64,000 bases of DNA from Haploplasma axanthum (GCF_900660745.1 NZ_LR215048.1:1612001-1676000), one strand, 5' to 3'. Positions 16,837 through 27,240 are shown, counted from the first letter of the stretch. Notes: generated from the sequence alone by a model not told the origin. Numbers and translations: made by a program.

Positions 16837-18600
16837 ATGAATACACATGCATTACTTCATAGAGCAAAATCCGAATATGCTTATGCCTATGATAAAAAAA
16901 CTCTACATATTACTTTACGTACAGCCAAAAACGACTTTGAAAGTGTTGAATTATTATATGGAGATCCTTTTAATTGGTTTGAAAAAGAATGGAAAAAATA
17001 CCAAAAAAAAATGATCAAACGCTATCAAACTGAATCGTTTGATTACTATTTTATATCAATTAAACCTGAAGATTTACGCTGTAAATATGCATTTATTTTA
17101 AACAATAATGCTAAGTCATACATGTATGGTTCTAAAAGATTAATTGAATATAATAAAGAAAAACTTGATTTACAAAATCTTTTTAATTATCCTTATATAA
17201 ATCCAGAAGACTTACCTCATACACCTTCATGGGTAAAAGACACTGTTTGGTATCAAATTTTTCCTGATCGTTTTTATACTAAAAAAAGCTTGTTGCCATG
17301 GGGAAAACTACCTGTTTATAATAATGAAATTTATGGTGGGAATATTCAAGGGATTATTGAAAAATTGCCTTATCTTGCCGATTTAGGGATTACAGGAATT
17401 TATTTTACTCCAATCTTTGAAGCAAAAACAGCGCATAAATATGATACTATTAATTACTATAAGATTGATCCTTCTTTTGGAACTAATGAAGACTTCAAAG
17501 AACTTGTTGATAAAGCTCATTCCCATAATATCAAAATTATGTTAGATGGTGTTTTCAATCATAGTGGTTATCTACATCCTTTCTTTCAAGACGTTATTAA
17601 AAATAATGAAACAAGTATTTATAAAAACAGTTTCTATATTGATAAATTTCCTGTTGTTAACTTTGAACTAGATAGTAACAATGAACCTAAACAACATTCA
17701 ATTAAAAACTTGAACTTTAAAACTTTCGCATATACTCCTCATATGCCTAAGTGGAATACCGATGATTCTTTAACAAAAGAGCATCTATTAGGTGTCATTG
17801 AATACTGGATTAAAAACTATAATATTGATGGTTGGAGACTAGATGTATCAAATGAAGTAAGTCATGATTTTCTTCGCGATATTAAGAAAATTTCTAGAAA
17901 TACCAATCCGAATACATTTATTCTTGGTGAAAACTGGGATCAATCACTTCCCTGGCTACAAGGGGACCAATTAGATTCTGTTATGAACTATGATTTAGCA
18001 TATCCTTTATGGGAATATTTAGAACACAATATTGATTTGAATGAATTCATTAATATTGTTAATAATTATCTTGCTCTAACTCCTAAAAATGCAATGGAAA
18101 ATATGTTTAACTTAATTGATAGTCACGATACTGTAAGAATCCTAAGACGTCTAAATGATAACAAAGATCGAGTAAAACTTGCTTATCTATTTATGTTTTT
18201 ATCTGCTGGAGCACCAAACATCTACTATGGTGGTGAAGTTGGTCTAACAGGTGATCAAGATCCCGATAATCGTCGTTGCATGATTTGGGATAGCAATAAA
18301 CAAGATCTAGAGTTATTCAATTTTATTAAACGCTTAATTTCATTAAGAGATAAATATTCTGTTTTTAAAGATTATGATTATAAATTTTTATCTACTGAAA
18401 TACTTGCTTTTACAAAAGAAAGAAATAATCAAAAACTACTTGTTGTTATCAATAACAGTCCAGAACAAAAAACTTTCAGTGTTCCAAATGAATTAAAGGA
18501 CTCATATTTAGACTTAATTAATAATAGTGTAGCAATTTATGATAAAATAACATTAGATGCTTACGACTTTAAATTATTAATTAAGGAGGAAACAAATTAA
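16837..18600 (+). CDS. Neopullulanase / cyclomaltodextrinase (GH13_20)
   Basis: 587 residues. Residues about 1-125 match the CBM34-like N-terminal domain, and the barrel starts at WYQIFPDRF. The catalytic triad is intact: Asp in GWRLDVSNE (about 336), Glu in ILGENWD (about 364) and Asp in LIDSHDTVR (about 428). With no signal peptide, it would degrade imported cyclodextrins, branched dextrins or maltotriose in the cytoplasm. AGGTGGGTGA precedes the ATG. The stop codon overlaps the start of the LacI-type regulator (TAATG), so the two are translationally coupled. Confidence 0.92.
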   Translation: MNTHALLHRAKSEYAYAYDKKTLHITLRTAKNDFESVELLYGDPFNWFEKEWKKYQKKMIKRYQTESFDYYFISIKPEDLRCKYAFILNNNAKSYMYGSKRLIEYNKEKLDLQNLFNYPYINPEDLPHTPSWVKDTVWYQIFPDRFYTKKSLLPWGKLPVYNNEIYGGNIQGIIEKLPYLADLGITGIYFTPIFEAKTAHKYDTINYYKIDPSFGTNEDFKELVDKAHSHNIKIMLDGVFNHSGYLHPFFQDVIKNNETSIYKNSFYIDKFPVVNFELDSNNEPKQHSIKNLNFKTFAYTPHMPKWNTDDSLTKEHLLGVIEYWIKNYNIDGWRLDVSNEVSHDFLRDIKKISRNTNPNTFILGENWDQSLPWLQGDQLDSVMNYDLAYPLWEYLEHNIDLNEFINIVNNYLALTPKNAMENMFNLIDSHDTVRILRRLNDNKDRVKLAYLFMFLSAGAPNIYYGGEVGLTGDQDPDNRRCMIWDSNKQDLELFNFIKRLISLRDKYSVFKDYDYKFLSTEILAFTKERNNQKLLVVINNSPEQKTFSVPNELKDSYLDLINNSVAIYDKITLDAYDFKLLIKEETN

Positions 18601-19568
18601 TGAAACCAACAATCCGTGATGTTGCTAAAAAAGCTAATGTTAGTGTTTCAACTGTATCAAGAGTAATTAATAAAAAGGGTTATGTCCATAAAGAAACAGA
18701 AGACATTATCTTAAAAACAATTGAAGAATTAGGTTTTATTCCTAATCAACTTGCTCGAAGTTTGACTAATCGTTCTTCAAAAATAATCGGTGTAATTGTT
18801 CCACATATTGGACCAACTTTTTATGGAGAGCTTCTTGAAGGTATTGAATCTCAAGCTGCAACATCTGGTTATAAAACAATGTTTTGTCACACTCAAGATG
18901 ATCCAGTTAGAGAACTTGAATATTTAAAGTTCTTTGAACAGTATAATATCGAAGGATTAATTATTGCTTCTAATTTTTCAAACACTGCACTACTCTCTGA
19001 TTTAAATATCCCGGTTATTACTGTTGACCATATTCTTGATGAGAATATCCCATCAATTACTTCTGACAATTTAAAAGGTGGAGAATTAGGTGCTTTAGAA
19101 TTAGTTAATCGTGGCAGAAAAAAAATTATGCTATTTAGAGGTCCATCATTTTTACTTACAACAATGGAAAGAACCATTGGAGCATTAAAAATCTTTAAAC
19201 AAGCTGGGTTATATGTTGAAATTTTTGACTTTGATTTAGTTAATCCAGACATCACATTGATTGAGCAAATTCTAATCAATAATCCTGAAACAGATGGAAT
19301 ATTTGCATTTTCAGATACGATTGCTTTAGCAACCATGAATACATTAAAGAAAATTGGAAAAAAGATTCCTGATGATGTTTCAATTATTGGATATGATAAT
19401 ATTCCTTTTGCAAGCTGGGTATCTCCAAAACTTACTACTATTAATCAACCTGTAAATTTAATGGGAAAACAAACTTTTATTAAACTTTCTCAATTAATTA
19501 GAGAAAAAGAATTAGAAACATTACATGATGTAATATCTGTTGAAATAATAAAGCGTGATTCAGTATAA
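18600..19568 (+). CDS. malR: LacI-family transcriptional regulator of maltodextrin use (MalR-like)
   Basis: 322 residues. The N-terminal HTH (TIRDVAKKANVSVSTVSRVIN) and the hinge helix with LARSLTN are typical of LacI proteins, followed by a periplasmic-binding-protein-like sensor domain (IIGVIVPHIG, later DDVSIIGYDN). It overlaps the neopullulanase gene by one base, and a GAGGAAAC Shine-Dalgarno lies inside that gene. Position and content point to control of the mal genes in this window. The CGGTTTCA-type sites at 16776, 30293 and 36501 are the candidate operators. The effector is probably a maltodextrin, which is inferred. Confidence 0.85.
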   Translation: MKPTIRDVAKKANVSVSTVSRVINKKGYVHKETEDIILKTIEELGFIPNQLARSLTNRSSKIIGVIVPHIGPTFYGELLEGIESQAATSGYKTMFCHTQDDPVRELEYLKFFEQYNIEGLIIASNFSNTALLSDLNIPVITVDHILDENIPSITSDNLKGGELGALELVNRGRKKIMLFRGPSFLLTTMERTIGALKIFKQAGLYVEIFDFDLVNPDITLIEQILINNPETDGIFAFSDTIALATMNTLKKIGKKIPDDVSIIGYDNIPFASWVSPKLTTINQPVNLMGKQTFIKLSQLIREKELETLHDVISVEIIKRDSV

Positions 19569-19571
19569 AGA

Positions 19572-19605
19572 AAAAGCACTAGTTTTTAAAAAATTAGTGC
19601 TTTTA
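19572..19605. terminator. Bidirectional terminator between malR and the amylase gene
   Basis: AAAAGCACTA and TAGTGCTTTT form the stem, with a T-rich tract on both strands. It lies between convergent genes. Confidence 0.8.
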
Positions 19606-19609
19606 TTTT

Positions 19610-20899
19610 TTATTTCAAATTTATCATTCTTGTATCAATAATTATCGGATATTTTAAATCATTTATAATACTATTTTTAATATTAACTTCTTTATTGTTT
19701 AATAAGTTTAGATATGTACCATCTTTTAAAGGTGTTCTAACTTCTAATTTATCTTCAAGATTAAAAACACCTAAAAGATATCTATCATTTTTCTTATACG
19801 AAAACATTGCAAAGTCTTTACAAACTAAATCAAAAACTCCTGTAGAAAGAATTTCTTCTTTATTTAATTCGTTTAATTTTTTTATTAATGATTCAATGCT
19901 ATTTTCTTTATTCCAGTTTATTAAATCATTTTCAAAAAGATTTGGACGTTTATCATTTAAATATTCACCACCGGCATAAATAAATGGAACTCCTCTTAGG
20001 AAAAACTGCATCGCTACTAAATTTACTAGTTGATTTTTACTTTTAACTTTTGATGCAATTCTTTCTTGATCATGATTTTCGAAAGATCTAGCTTTAATAT
20101 AATTTTTAGGATAAATCATTTCTTGTTTAATAATTTCTTCTAACCATCTTGATAAAGAATTTTTACCTTCAAGAAAGCCATCCATAAATTTAAAAATATC
20201 ATAATCATAGCAAATATCAAACGCATCATACATCATCGAATCACTTGAGGCATCAAAACCTAAATCTCTAATATATTTAATGAAGCCTAACTCAACTGAT
20301 TCAGTTAACCAAATTAAATTTGAGTTTAGTTTATCTACTTCCATTCTTGCTTCTATCCAAAAATCAATCGGAATCAATGGAGCAACATCACATCTAAAGC
20401 CATCAACCTTAGTAGACCAATACTTTAAGACATCAATTAAATATTTCCAAAGTTTTTTATTACTGAAATCAAAATCAGTAATATCACTCCAATCACCAAC
20501 ACGATTAGCAAATTCGCCTTTTTCATTTTTATAAAACCATTTTGGATGTTCCTTAACTAATTTCGAGTCTCTAGAGGTATGATTAAAAACAATATCCATC
20601 ATTAATAACATACCACGTTTATTTACTTCCATTTTTAACTGAAGAAAATCATCAAGTGTTCCATGTAGACTATCGATAGCATAGTAATCCATAATTGAAT
20701 ATGGACTACCAACACTACCTTTTCTTGCTACTTTACCAATTGGATGAAATGGTAGTAAATAGACAATATCAAAACCCATTGATTTTATTCTATCTAAATC
20801 TTTAATTACGCCTTTGAAATCTTGTGTTTTTGAATGTTGTCTTATAAAGACTTGGTAAATAGACTTATTTCTTAATTCATATTTTGTTTGTTTCGCCAT
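19610..20899 (-). CDS. Cytoplasmic GH13 alpha-amylase family enzyme
   Basis: 429 residues without a signal peptide. Conserved regions are visible: DIVFNHTSRDS, the nucleophile Asp in GFRCDVAPL, the acid/base Glu in WLTESVE and FENHDQER. The protein is shorter than most bacterial amylases, with a brief C-terminal beta domain. It probably trims imported maltodextrins. It follows the phosphorylase gene by three bases with no strong Shine-Dalgarno, which suggests translational coupling. The exact linkage preference is not readable from the sequence. Confidence 0.85.
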   Translation of the reverse strand: MAKQTKYELRNKSIYQVFIRQHSKTQDFKGVIKDLDRIKSMGFDIVYLLPFHPIGKVARKGSVGSPYSIMDYYAIDSLHGTLDDFLQLKMEVNKRGMLLMMDIVFNHTSRDSKLVKEHPKWFYKNEKGEFANRVGDWSDITDFDFSNKKLWKYLIDVLKYWSTKVDGFRCDVAPLIPIDFWIEARMEVDKLNSNLIWLTESVELGFIKYIRDLGFDASSDSMMYDAFDICYDYDIFKFMDGFLEGKNSLSRWLEEIIKQEMIYPKNYIKARSFENHDQERIASKVKSKNQLVNLVAMQFFLRGVPFIYAGGEYLNDKRPNLFENDLINWNKENSIESLIKKLNELNKEEILSTGVFDLVCKDFAMFSYKKNDRYLLGVFNLEDKLEVRTPLKDGTYLNLLNNKEVNIKNSIINDLKYPIIIDTRMINLK

Positions 20900-20902
20900 T
20901 TT

Positions 20903-23287
20903 TTATTTACCAAAAGTAATTCTTTTTAACTTCCATATATCGCGATTATATTCGTTGATTGTTCGATCAGATGTAAAGAATCCTGCATTAGCAATATTAA
21001 TAATTGCTTTTTTACGCCATCTTTCTTGGTTTTTATACTCTTCATTTGCTCTTTCATGTGCTTTAACATAAGCATCAAAATCTTTCATTACTAAGAAATA
21101 ATCGTTATAAAGAAGATTGTCTTTAATATCTTTAAAATGATCTTTATCTTTATCTATTGTTTCAATAAAGTTAAATACTTCTTGCAATCTTAAATCACTG
21201 TTATATGTTTCTAAAGGTTTATACGACTTTGTGTCATATATTTCATTGACTTCTTTCGAACTTAATCCAAAAATAAACTCATTTTCTATTCCAGCAAGTT
21301 CAGCTATTTCAACGTTTGCACCATCCATTGTTCCGATTGTTAGTGCCCCATTTAACATAAATTTCATATTACCAGTTCCACTTGCTTCTTTAGATGCTGT
21401 TGAAATCTGTTCTGACAAATCTGCAGCAGTCATAATATATTCAGCATATGTTACATTATAGTTTTCAACAAAAACAACTTTTAATAATTTATTTGTATCT
21501 TCATCATTATTAATAATTTTTGCTGTCGCATTAATAAGCTCGATTATTCTTTTAGCCATATAATAGCTTGGTGCTGATTTTGCTCCAAAAATAAAACTAT
21601 GTGGATAATAATCTTTTTTAAATTTTGAATCTTTCTTCAACCTTAAATAAACATAAATTATATGCATTATATTCATTAATTGTCTTTTATATTCATGCAA
21701 TCTTTTAACTTGAATATCAAAAATGCTATTAACATCTAAATCAATATTCTCTAGTTTTTTAATTCTATCAGCTAATTGTTGCTTCTTTATTTTTTTAACT
21801 TCAAATACTTCTTCTTGTGTTTTAATATCATTTACATATTTTTCAAACTCTTTTATTAAAGATAAATCTTTATGCCAATCTGTTCCAATTTTTCTATCTA
21901 ACAGATTAACTAATTCCTTATTAATATGCATAAGCCATCTTCTGTGAGTTATTCCATTAGTTTTATTATTAAATTTAGTAGGGTATAATTTATTAAAATC
22001 TTTCATAACAATATTCTTCAAAATATCAGTATGTAATGCAGCAACTCCATTAACACTAAATGAACCATATATACAGATATTAGCCATTTTAACCATATCA
22101 TCATTAATTAATAACATTTCATTTATTTGATTATTTGTAAATCTACCATCATCAACAATTAGTTCTCTAAATTTTTCATTCATCAAGACAATAATCTCAT
22201 AGATTCTTGGTAATAATTTTTTAAATAAATTAACATTCCATTTTTCTAATGCTTCTGCTAATATTGTGTGATTAGTAAATGCTGCTGTTTTAGATGTTAG
22301 TATAAATGCTTCATCATACGTAAAGCCTTCTTCATCCATTAAAATTCTAATAAGTTCAGGAATAATAAGGGTTGGATGTGTATCATTAATTTGGAATACA
22401 TAATACTTATCAAGTTCTTTAATATCTCTTCCAAGACTTTTATGTTCTCTAATTGCATTTCTAATTCCTGCTGCACTAAATAGATATTGTTGTTCAAGTC
22501 TTAATAGTTTACCATCATCAGTTGAGTCATCTGGATATAACGATTCAGATATTTTTTCAACCATTTCTAAATAATCTTTATTTTGATTTTTAACTTTTTC
22601 ACTAGGTTCAGTTGACCAAAGTCTTAAATCTGTCACAACTCCATTTTGATCTCCAACTACTTTAACATCATATGGTACAGCTTTAACTGTTATTGAATCG
22701 ACTAGTTTTCCATTTTTAAATTCACCAAAAAATTCAATATCTAGTGATTCATTTTCTTTTTTAGTTTCCCATACAAAAGGTTCATCTAACCATGGATCTT
22801 GATGTTCTACTTGTCTGTTATTAACTATTTCTTGAACAAAGAAACCTTTTTTATATCTAATACTATTACCATACAATGGAAGTCCTAATGATGCTCCTGA
22901 GTCTAAGAAACACGCAGCTAATCTACCTAATCCCCCATTACCTAATCCGGCATCTGACTCCCGTTCTTCTATTTCATTTATATCAATATTTAAATCAGTA
23001 AATGCTTCTCTTACAATATGATATACTCCACTATTATGGAGATTGTTTGTAACTAGTCTTCCCATTAAGAATTCCATTGAAAAATAAATGGCTTTTTTTA
23101 AATTGTTCTCTCTTACATACTCGCTTGTTTCATTATATGATTTTTCTAGGTTTTCGTTTGTAAGTTTTGCTAGTATTGTATATTTTTCTGTAATTGAAGC
23201 ATTTTCAACTGAAACATTAAATTGTTTCTTTAATGCTTCAGTATATGCTTTTTTAAAAGTCTCTTTATTTTCAAAAATTTTTTTCAT
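20903..23287 (-). CDS. glgP: Glycogen/maltodextrin phosphorylase (GT35)
   Basis: 794 residues, normal for the family. Visible signatures are SMEFLMGR, GLGNGGLGRLAACFLDS and the pyridoxal-phosphate lysine in EASGTGNMKF. It phosphorolyses alpha-1,4-glucans to glucose-1-phosphate in the cytoplasm. It sits in the mal operon behind malG and before the amylase, with no glycogen synthesis genes nearby. Its likely substrate is therefore imported maltodextrin (a malP role), not stored glycogen. Shine-Dalgarno GAAAGG precedes the ATG. Phosphoglucomutase, needed downstream, is not in this window. Confidence 0.95.
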   Translation of the reverse strand: MKKIFENKETFKKAYTEALKKQFNVSVENASITEKYTILAKLTNENLEKSYNETSEYVRENNLKKAIYFSMEFLMGRLVTNNLHNSGVYHIVREAFTDLNIDINEIEERESDAGLGNGGLGRLAACFLDSGASLGLPLYGNSIRYKKGFFVQEIVNNRQVEHQDPWLDEPFVWETKKENESLDIEFFGEFKNGKLVDSITVKAVPYDVKVVGDQNGVVTDLRLWSTEPSEKVKNQNKDYLEMVEKISESLYPDDSTDDGKLLRLEQQYLFSAAGIRNAIREHKSLGRDIKELDKYYVFQINDTHPTLIIPELIRILMDEEGFTYDEAFILTSKTAAFTNHTILAEALEKWNVNLFKKLLPRIYEIIVLMNEKFRELIVDDGRFTNNQINEMLLINDDMVKMANICIYGSFSVNGVAALHTDILKNIVMKDFNKLYPTKFNNKTNGITHRRWLMHINKELVNLLDRKIGTDWHKDLSLIKEFEKYVNDIKTQEEVFEVKKIKKQQLADRIKKLENIDLDVNSIFDIQVKRLHEYKRQLMNIMHIIYVYLRLKKDSKFKKDYYPHSFIFGAKSAPSYYMAKRIIELINATAKIINNDEDTNKLLKVVFVENYNVTYAEYIMTAADLSEQISTASKEASGTGNMKFMLNGALTIGTMDGANVEIAELAGIENEFIFGLSSKEVNEIYDTKSYKPLETYNSDLRLQEVFNFIETIDKDKDHFKDIKDNLLYNDYFLVMKDFDAYVKAHERANEEYKNQERWRKKAIINIANAGFFTSDRTINEYNRDIWKLKRITFGK

Positions 23288-23300
23288 AAAATCTACCTTT

Positions 23301-24692
23301 CTATCCTTTAGTTGCTCCTGCCATTATTCCTTCAATTAAATATTTTTGGAATGCCATATAAAGCACTGCAATTGGCATACCTACTATTAACGCAGCGGCG
23401 GCAAACGCTGAATAATCCAAGCTATTAGTATCGTTAATAAAGTTGAAAATTCCTACTGCAAGTGTCCATTGTTGTTGAATATCATAGTCAGCTGGTGATC
23501 CTGCTGGTGCATGATTTAACAAATAACCTGGAAGCATATAATCCATCCATGGTGCCATAAACATTGAAACTGCAACAAATGTTAAAATTGGAACTGCAAG
23601 TGGTAAGATAATCTTTGCAAATATTTTAACTTTACTTGCTCCATCAATCATTGCTGATTCATCCAAGTCTTTTGGTATTTGATCTAAGAATCCTTTAATT
23701 AACCAAATATTTCCTGGTATACTTCCACCAATATAAAGAATGGTTAATGCTGTTGGTTTACCTAATAATCCAAACTTCCAGAAAAGAATATACATTGCAA
23801 GTAATCCCATAAATGATGGAAATGCTTGTAATACTAAGATTGATAATAACCCTGCTTTTTTACCTTTAAATTTAAATCTTGCAAAAACGTATGATGCACC
23901 TGTAATGATTAAAGTTCCTATTACCATGTTGATTATTGCAATAATCAATGTATTTTTATACCATGTTGTAAACTTTGTTTCATTGAATAACCTTTTAAAA
24001 GCATTCATATTTGGTGAATCTGGCCATATCGTATTTGGAACACCTGATTGAACATCTGAGAATGCCATACCAAAGATATAGATTACTGGAACAATAACAA
24101 TTATTGCCATCAAGGCTATTTCTCCTTGGATTAGGATTCTTTGAATTATATTTTTAGGTCTGAATACATCTATTAGTTTTCTACCTTTTAGATTAGATTT
24201 TTTTGCTACACATATTTTATTAATTATAAAGAAACTTGCGATTGGTATTAAACCAATTAAACCATATTTTGTTCCTTCATAACCACGTTTTTTTGCGAAA
24301 TCAACAGTTAATCCTTGGTTTAAAAGGAATAATAAAATAATTACAAACGTTACTAATAAAGCTCTCATAGCATTATTCTTAAATGATAAATTAAAAATAA
24401 CTGATATTGGTATTAAAACTAATGTAATCAATGTAACAATTAAAAATGATATTCCAATTCGCTTCGATACTAACTCTCCACTATAAATATGATCATAATG
24501 TCTTTGTTCATATTCTCGATTTTTAAATGGCAATTTTTTTGTATAAAAATGCCCATAAACCGGAATTAAAGTTAACAGTTTACTTTTAGTATCATGGAGG
24601 TCTTTAATCTTTAAAATTTCAAATGAACCAAAATACTGTGTTAGTAGTGCTGTAAAAACTACTATTACTATTAATAATATTATTAATGTCAT
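23301..24692 (-). CDS. malG: Maltodextrin ABC permease MalG with N-terminal extension
   Basis: The last roughly 280 residues are a standard MalG: EAA loop DESAMIDGASKVKIF, then IILPLAVPILTF, ending GIMAGATKG. The first roughly 185 residues add about four membrane segments and a charged loop (KKLPFKNREYEQR). That makes 463 residues against the usual 280-300. The gene starts 3 bases after malF, whose stop codon lies within the malG Shine-Dalgarno (AAGGAGGACTAA). It forms the importer channel with MalF. The role of the extra membrane region is unknown. Confidence 0.9.
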   Translation of the reverse strand: MTLIILLIVIVVFTALLTQYFGSFEILKIKDLHDTKSKLLTLIPVYGHFYTKKLPFKNREYEQRHYDHIYSGELVSKRIGISFLIVTLITLVLIPISVIFNLSFKNNAMRALLVTFVIILLFLLNQGLTVDFAKKRGYEGTKYGLIGLIPIASFFIINKICVAKKSNLKGRKLIDVFRPKNIIQRILIQGEIALMAIIVIVPVIYIFGMAFSDVQSGVPNTIWPDSPNMNAFKRLFNETKFTTWYKNTLIIAIINMVIGTLIITGASYVFARFKFKGKKAGLLSILVLQAFPSFMGLLAMYILFWKFGLLGKPTALTILYIGGSIPGNIWLIKGFLDQIPKDLDESAMIDGASKVKIFAKIILPLAVPILTFVAVSMFMAPWMDYMLPGYLLNHAPAGSPADYDIQQQWTLAVGIFNFINDTNSLDYSAFAAAALIVGMPIAVLYMAFQKYLIEGIMAGATKG

Positions 24693-24695
24693 TTT

Positions 24696-27164
24696 TTAGT
24701 CCTCCTTAAATGCTCTTGTTCTTGATAAGTTCCACGCAGTTACTGATCCAACTACTAGAAATACAAGTACAGAAAACACTGAAGCCATGTTATAAACACT
24801 ATAATCCACCGTTAGTTTATACATCCACGAAATTAATATGTCGGTTGATCCGGCATAACCTCGTGATGCTAATCCACTATTCGGTCCACCGCCGGTAATA
24901 AAGTAAATAACCCCAAAGTTATTAAAATTCCCCGAGAATGACATTATCAGTATGGGGGCGGTTGAATATAAAACTAATGGTATCGTAATTTTAGTGAGTT
25001 TTTGTAACCCTGTTGCTCCATCAATATCTGCAGCTTCATATAGATTCTTATCAATTGCAGTCATAATACCAGTCATTAACGCCATAAAGTATGGGAATCC
25101 TAACCAAATATTAACTACAACTAATGTTGCTCTCACGAATGTAATATTATAAGGATTTGTAAACCATTGAATATTATCATTACCTAGCCAGAAAAATTTT
25201 ACAAAACCACTAACTTCCGAATATGATTTTCCTAATATTCCAATATTTGTAAATAAATCATAAACACCAATATTCATTAGCAATTGATTAATAAAGCCAG
25301 TTTCTTTAAACATAACTGAAAATACCATTTGAGATAATAATGCTGGAATCGCCCATGGTAAGATTAAAATTGTTCTCCATAGTTTTCGAAAAACTACTTT
25401 TTCACTATTTAATATTAACGCTTGAATGAATCCACCAAAGAAAACTGTAAAGGTTGATAAAACTGCCCAAACTATTGTCCAACCTAAAACACTCCAGAAT
25501 GCTTTACCAAATGATGCACCTAATCCAGTGTTAAAATTAAATAATGCAATAAAGTTCTCAAATCCAACATAACTAAAGTTTTCAACCATTGATTGATTAC
25601 CTTTAATTGAAGTAAATGCAATTAAAAATCCAAATAAAATTGGCATTATTGAAATAAATGCTAATACAAAAACAGCTGGTGATAATACAATATATTCAAA
25701 ACCATTTTCCCAAACTGATTTAAAGTATTTACGATCATTTTCAACTTCTTCTTGGAGTCGTTTTTGTTCTGACACTTTATATGCATCTTTTATCGACCAT
25801 ACCATAAATATAATGAAGAATAATGATAATAAGACAGCTATCAATCCTTCAATAAGTAACATAGTTGATATATGTCCTTGAATTGGAATACTTTCAACTA
25901 AATTGATATATTGATTTAAATTATCTGTTGAATTAGCATCTCCAATCATTGCATTACTTAATGCCATATAACTTGTATAATTTTGCTTCTTAGCACTTCC
26001 AAGTGTAACAACAGACCAGTATCCTTTTACAAACATTCCTGCTCGATCATAAAAGAAATTATTATAATATTTTATAAATTCTTCTTTAACTTCCGGATTT
26101 ATTTCAAAACTTATCATTAACATTAATCTTTCAAAATCTGTTGATGTGTATTGATTTCCTGGAACTAAAAAAGTTGATTGCATCATTTTTTTAAATGTCT
26201 TCATTATTGTTGAATCATTATATTGCATTCTATAACCATTATGAACAAGTGCTGGTTCATAATATTCATATATAGTTTTATCATTTATATACATTGGTCC
26301 TAAAACTGTTACTTTAGTTAACGTATTTTCCGGACTTGAGTATATCAAATTATCATTTTGATTCAATAATAAATACTTAGTATTTTGTTCTATTTTCCCA
26401 TCTTCAACAACTTTTTCAATAACTCTTAGATAATAGTTATTATCACTACCTTTATAAAAATCATTTTTCTTTTCAATAGTAATTAAATCTTTATTATCTT
26501 TTAAAACTGATGGATTTTCTATTTTTTTATCTGTTAATAAGTTTGTTTCAACATATTCTTTCTCATTAACGCCTTCATCTGTTACTATTTGTTTTTCAAC
26601 GTAAAATTTATTTGTTAATGAATCTAAATACAACACTTCATTTGTTCTTAAATAATTAAAGCCATCCAAATTGAAATCTTCAGAATGAATTACTTCGTTT
26701 GTTGTTAGATTTGTATACTTCTTAAAACTTGTTCTTTTAAATTCTTCAGCAAAAAATCTAATTGCTTCTTTCTCAGTGAAATTCTTTTCTGTTCCGTTTA
26801 AAGGAATCATTTCACCATTAACTTCAGCAAAAACAACTCCTATTTCTGTCAAAAAGTTTTCAAAGTTTTCATTTTTAAAACTTGCTTTTTCTGATGCTTT
26901 AGCATCATTTAAATATTGATAGTAAACGAATGGCATTCTTTCAAACCAAGAATCTCCAAAATCTTCTCCCGGAATTTTACTAAATGCTAATTCATTATCA
27001 AAACTTTCTTTATAGAAATATTTACTTGTTGCAAGTTCGATTGTAATAAAACTTGCAAATATAACAAAAAAGAACAATGCTTTAATAAACTGTTTATTAA
27101 ATAATTGACCTAATCCCCATATAAATCCTGATGCTATAGCTTTTAAATAACTTTTTGTTTTCAT
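24696..27164 (-). CDS. malF: Maltodextrin ABC permease MalF with a very large extracellular domain
   Basis: 822 residues. One membrane helix (about 28-48) is followed by an extracellular stretch of about 385 residues (about 50-436), a second helix, a charged cytoplasmic linker (about 465-485) and then the permease core with the EAA loop YEAADIDGATGLQKL. The E. coli MalF P2 loop, the known extreme case, is about 180 residues. The ectodomain is rich in Asn, Lys, Glu and aromatics and matches nothing I recognise. It could contact the substrate-binding protein or surface glycans. A terminator-like hairpin separates it from malE. Shine-Dalgarno GAGGAGAGG is strong. Confidence 0.88.
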   Translation of the reverse strand: MKTKSYLKAIASGFIWGLGQLFNKQFIKALFFFVIFASFITIELATSKYFYKESFDNELAFSKIPGEDFGDSWFERMPFVYYQYLNDAKASEKASFKNENFENFLTEIGVVFAEVNGEMIPLNGTEKNFTEKEAIRFFAEEFKRTSFKKYTNLTTNEVIHSEDFNLDGFNYLRTNEVLYLDSLTNKFYVEKQIVTDEGVNEKEYVETNLLTDKKIENPSVLKDNKDLITIEKKNDFYKGSDNNYYLRVIEKVVEDGKIEQNTKYLLLNQNDNLIYSSPENTLTKVTVLGPMYINDKTIYEYYEPALVHNGYRMQYNDSTIMKTFKKMMQSTFLVPGNQYTSTDFERLMLMISFEINPEVKEEFIKYYNNFFYDRAGMFVKGYWSVVTLGSAKKQNYTSYMALSNAMIGDANSTDNLNQYINLVESIPIQGHISTMLLIEGLIAVLLSLFFIIFMVWSIKDAYKVSEQKRLQEEVENDRKYFKSVWENGFEYIVLSPAVFVLAFISIMPILFGFLIAFTSIKGNQSMVENFSYVGFENFIALFNFNTGLGASFGKAFWSVLGWTIVWAVLSTFTVFFGGFIQALILNSEKVVFRKLWRTILILPWAIPALLSQMVFSVMFKETGFINQLLMNIGVYDLFTNIGILGKSYSEVSGFVKFFWLGNDNIQWFTNPYNITFVRATLVVVNIWLGFPYFMALMTGIMTAIDKNLYEAADIDGATGLQKLTKITIPLVLYSTAPILIMSFSGNFNNFGVIYFITGGGPNSGLASRGYAGSTDILISWMYKLTVDYSVYNMASVFSVLVFLVVGSVTAWNLSRTRAFKED

Positions 27165-27180
27165 TATTTCGCCCTCTCCT

Positions 27181-27226
27181 CAAAAAAACGAAATGAAGCA
27201 GCAGATATTTCTACTGCTTTCATTTC
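27181..27226 (-). terminator. Intra-operon terminator between malE and malF
   Basis: A long stem (GAAATGAA plus GCAG pairing with CTGC plus TTCATTTC, one bulged T) is followed by T7 on the minus strand. Partial termination here would give more binding protein than permease, a common arrangement in CUT1 operons. Confidence 0.8.
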
Positions 27227-27240
27227 ATATATAATTATTA

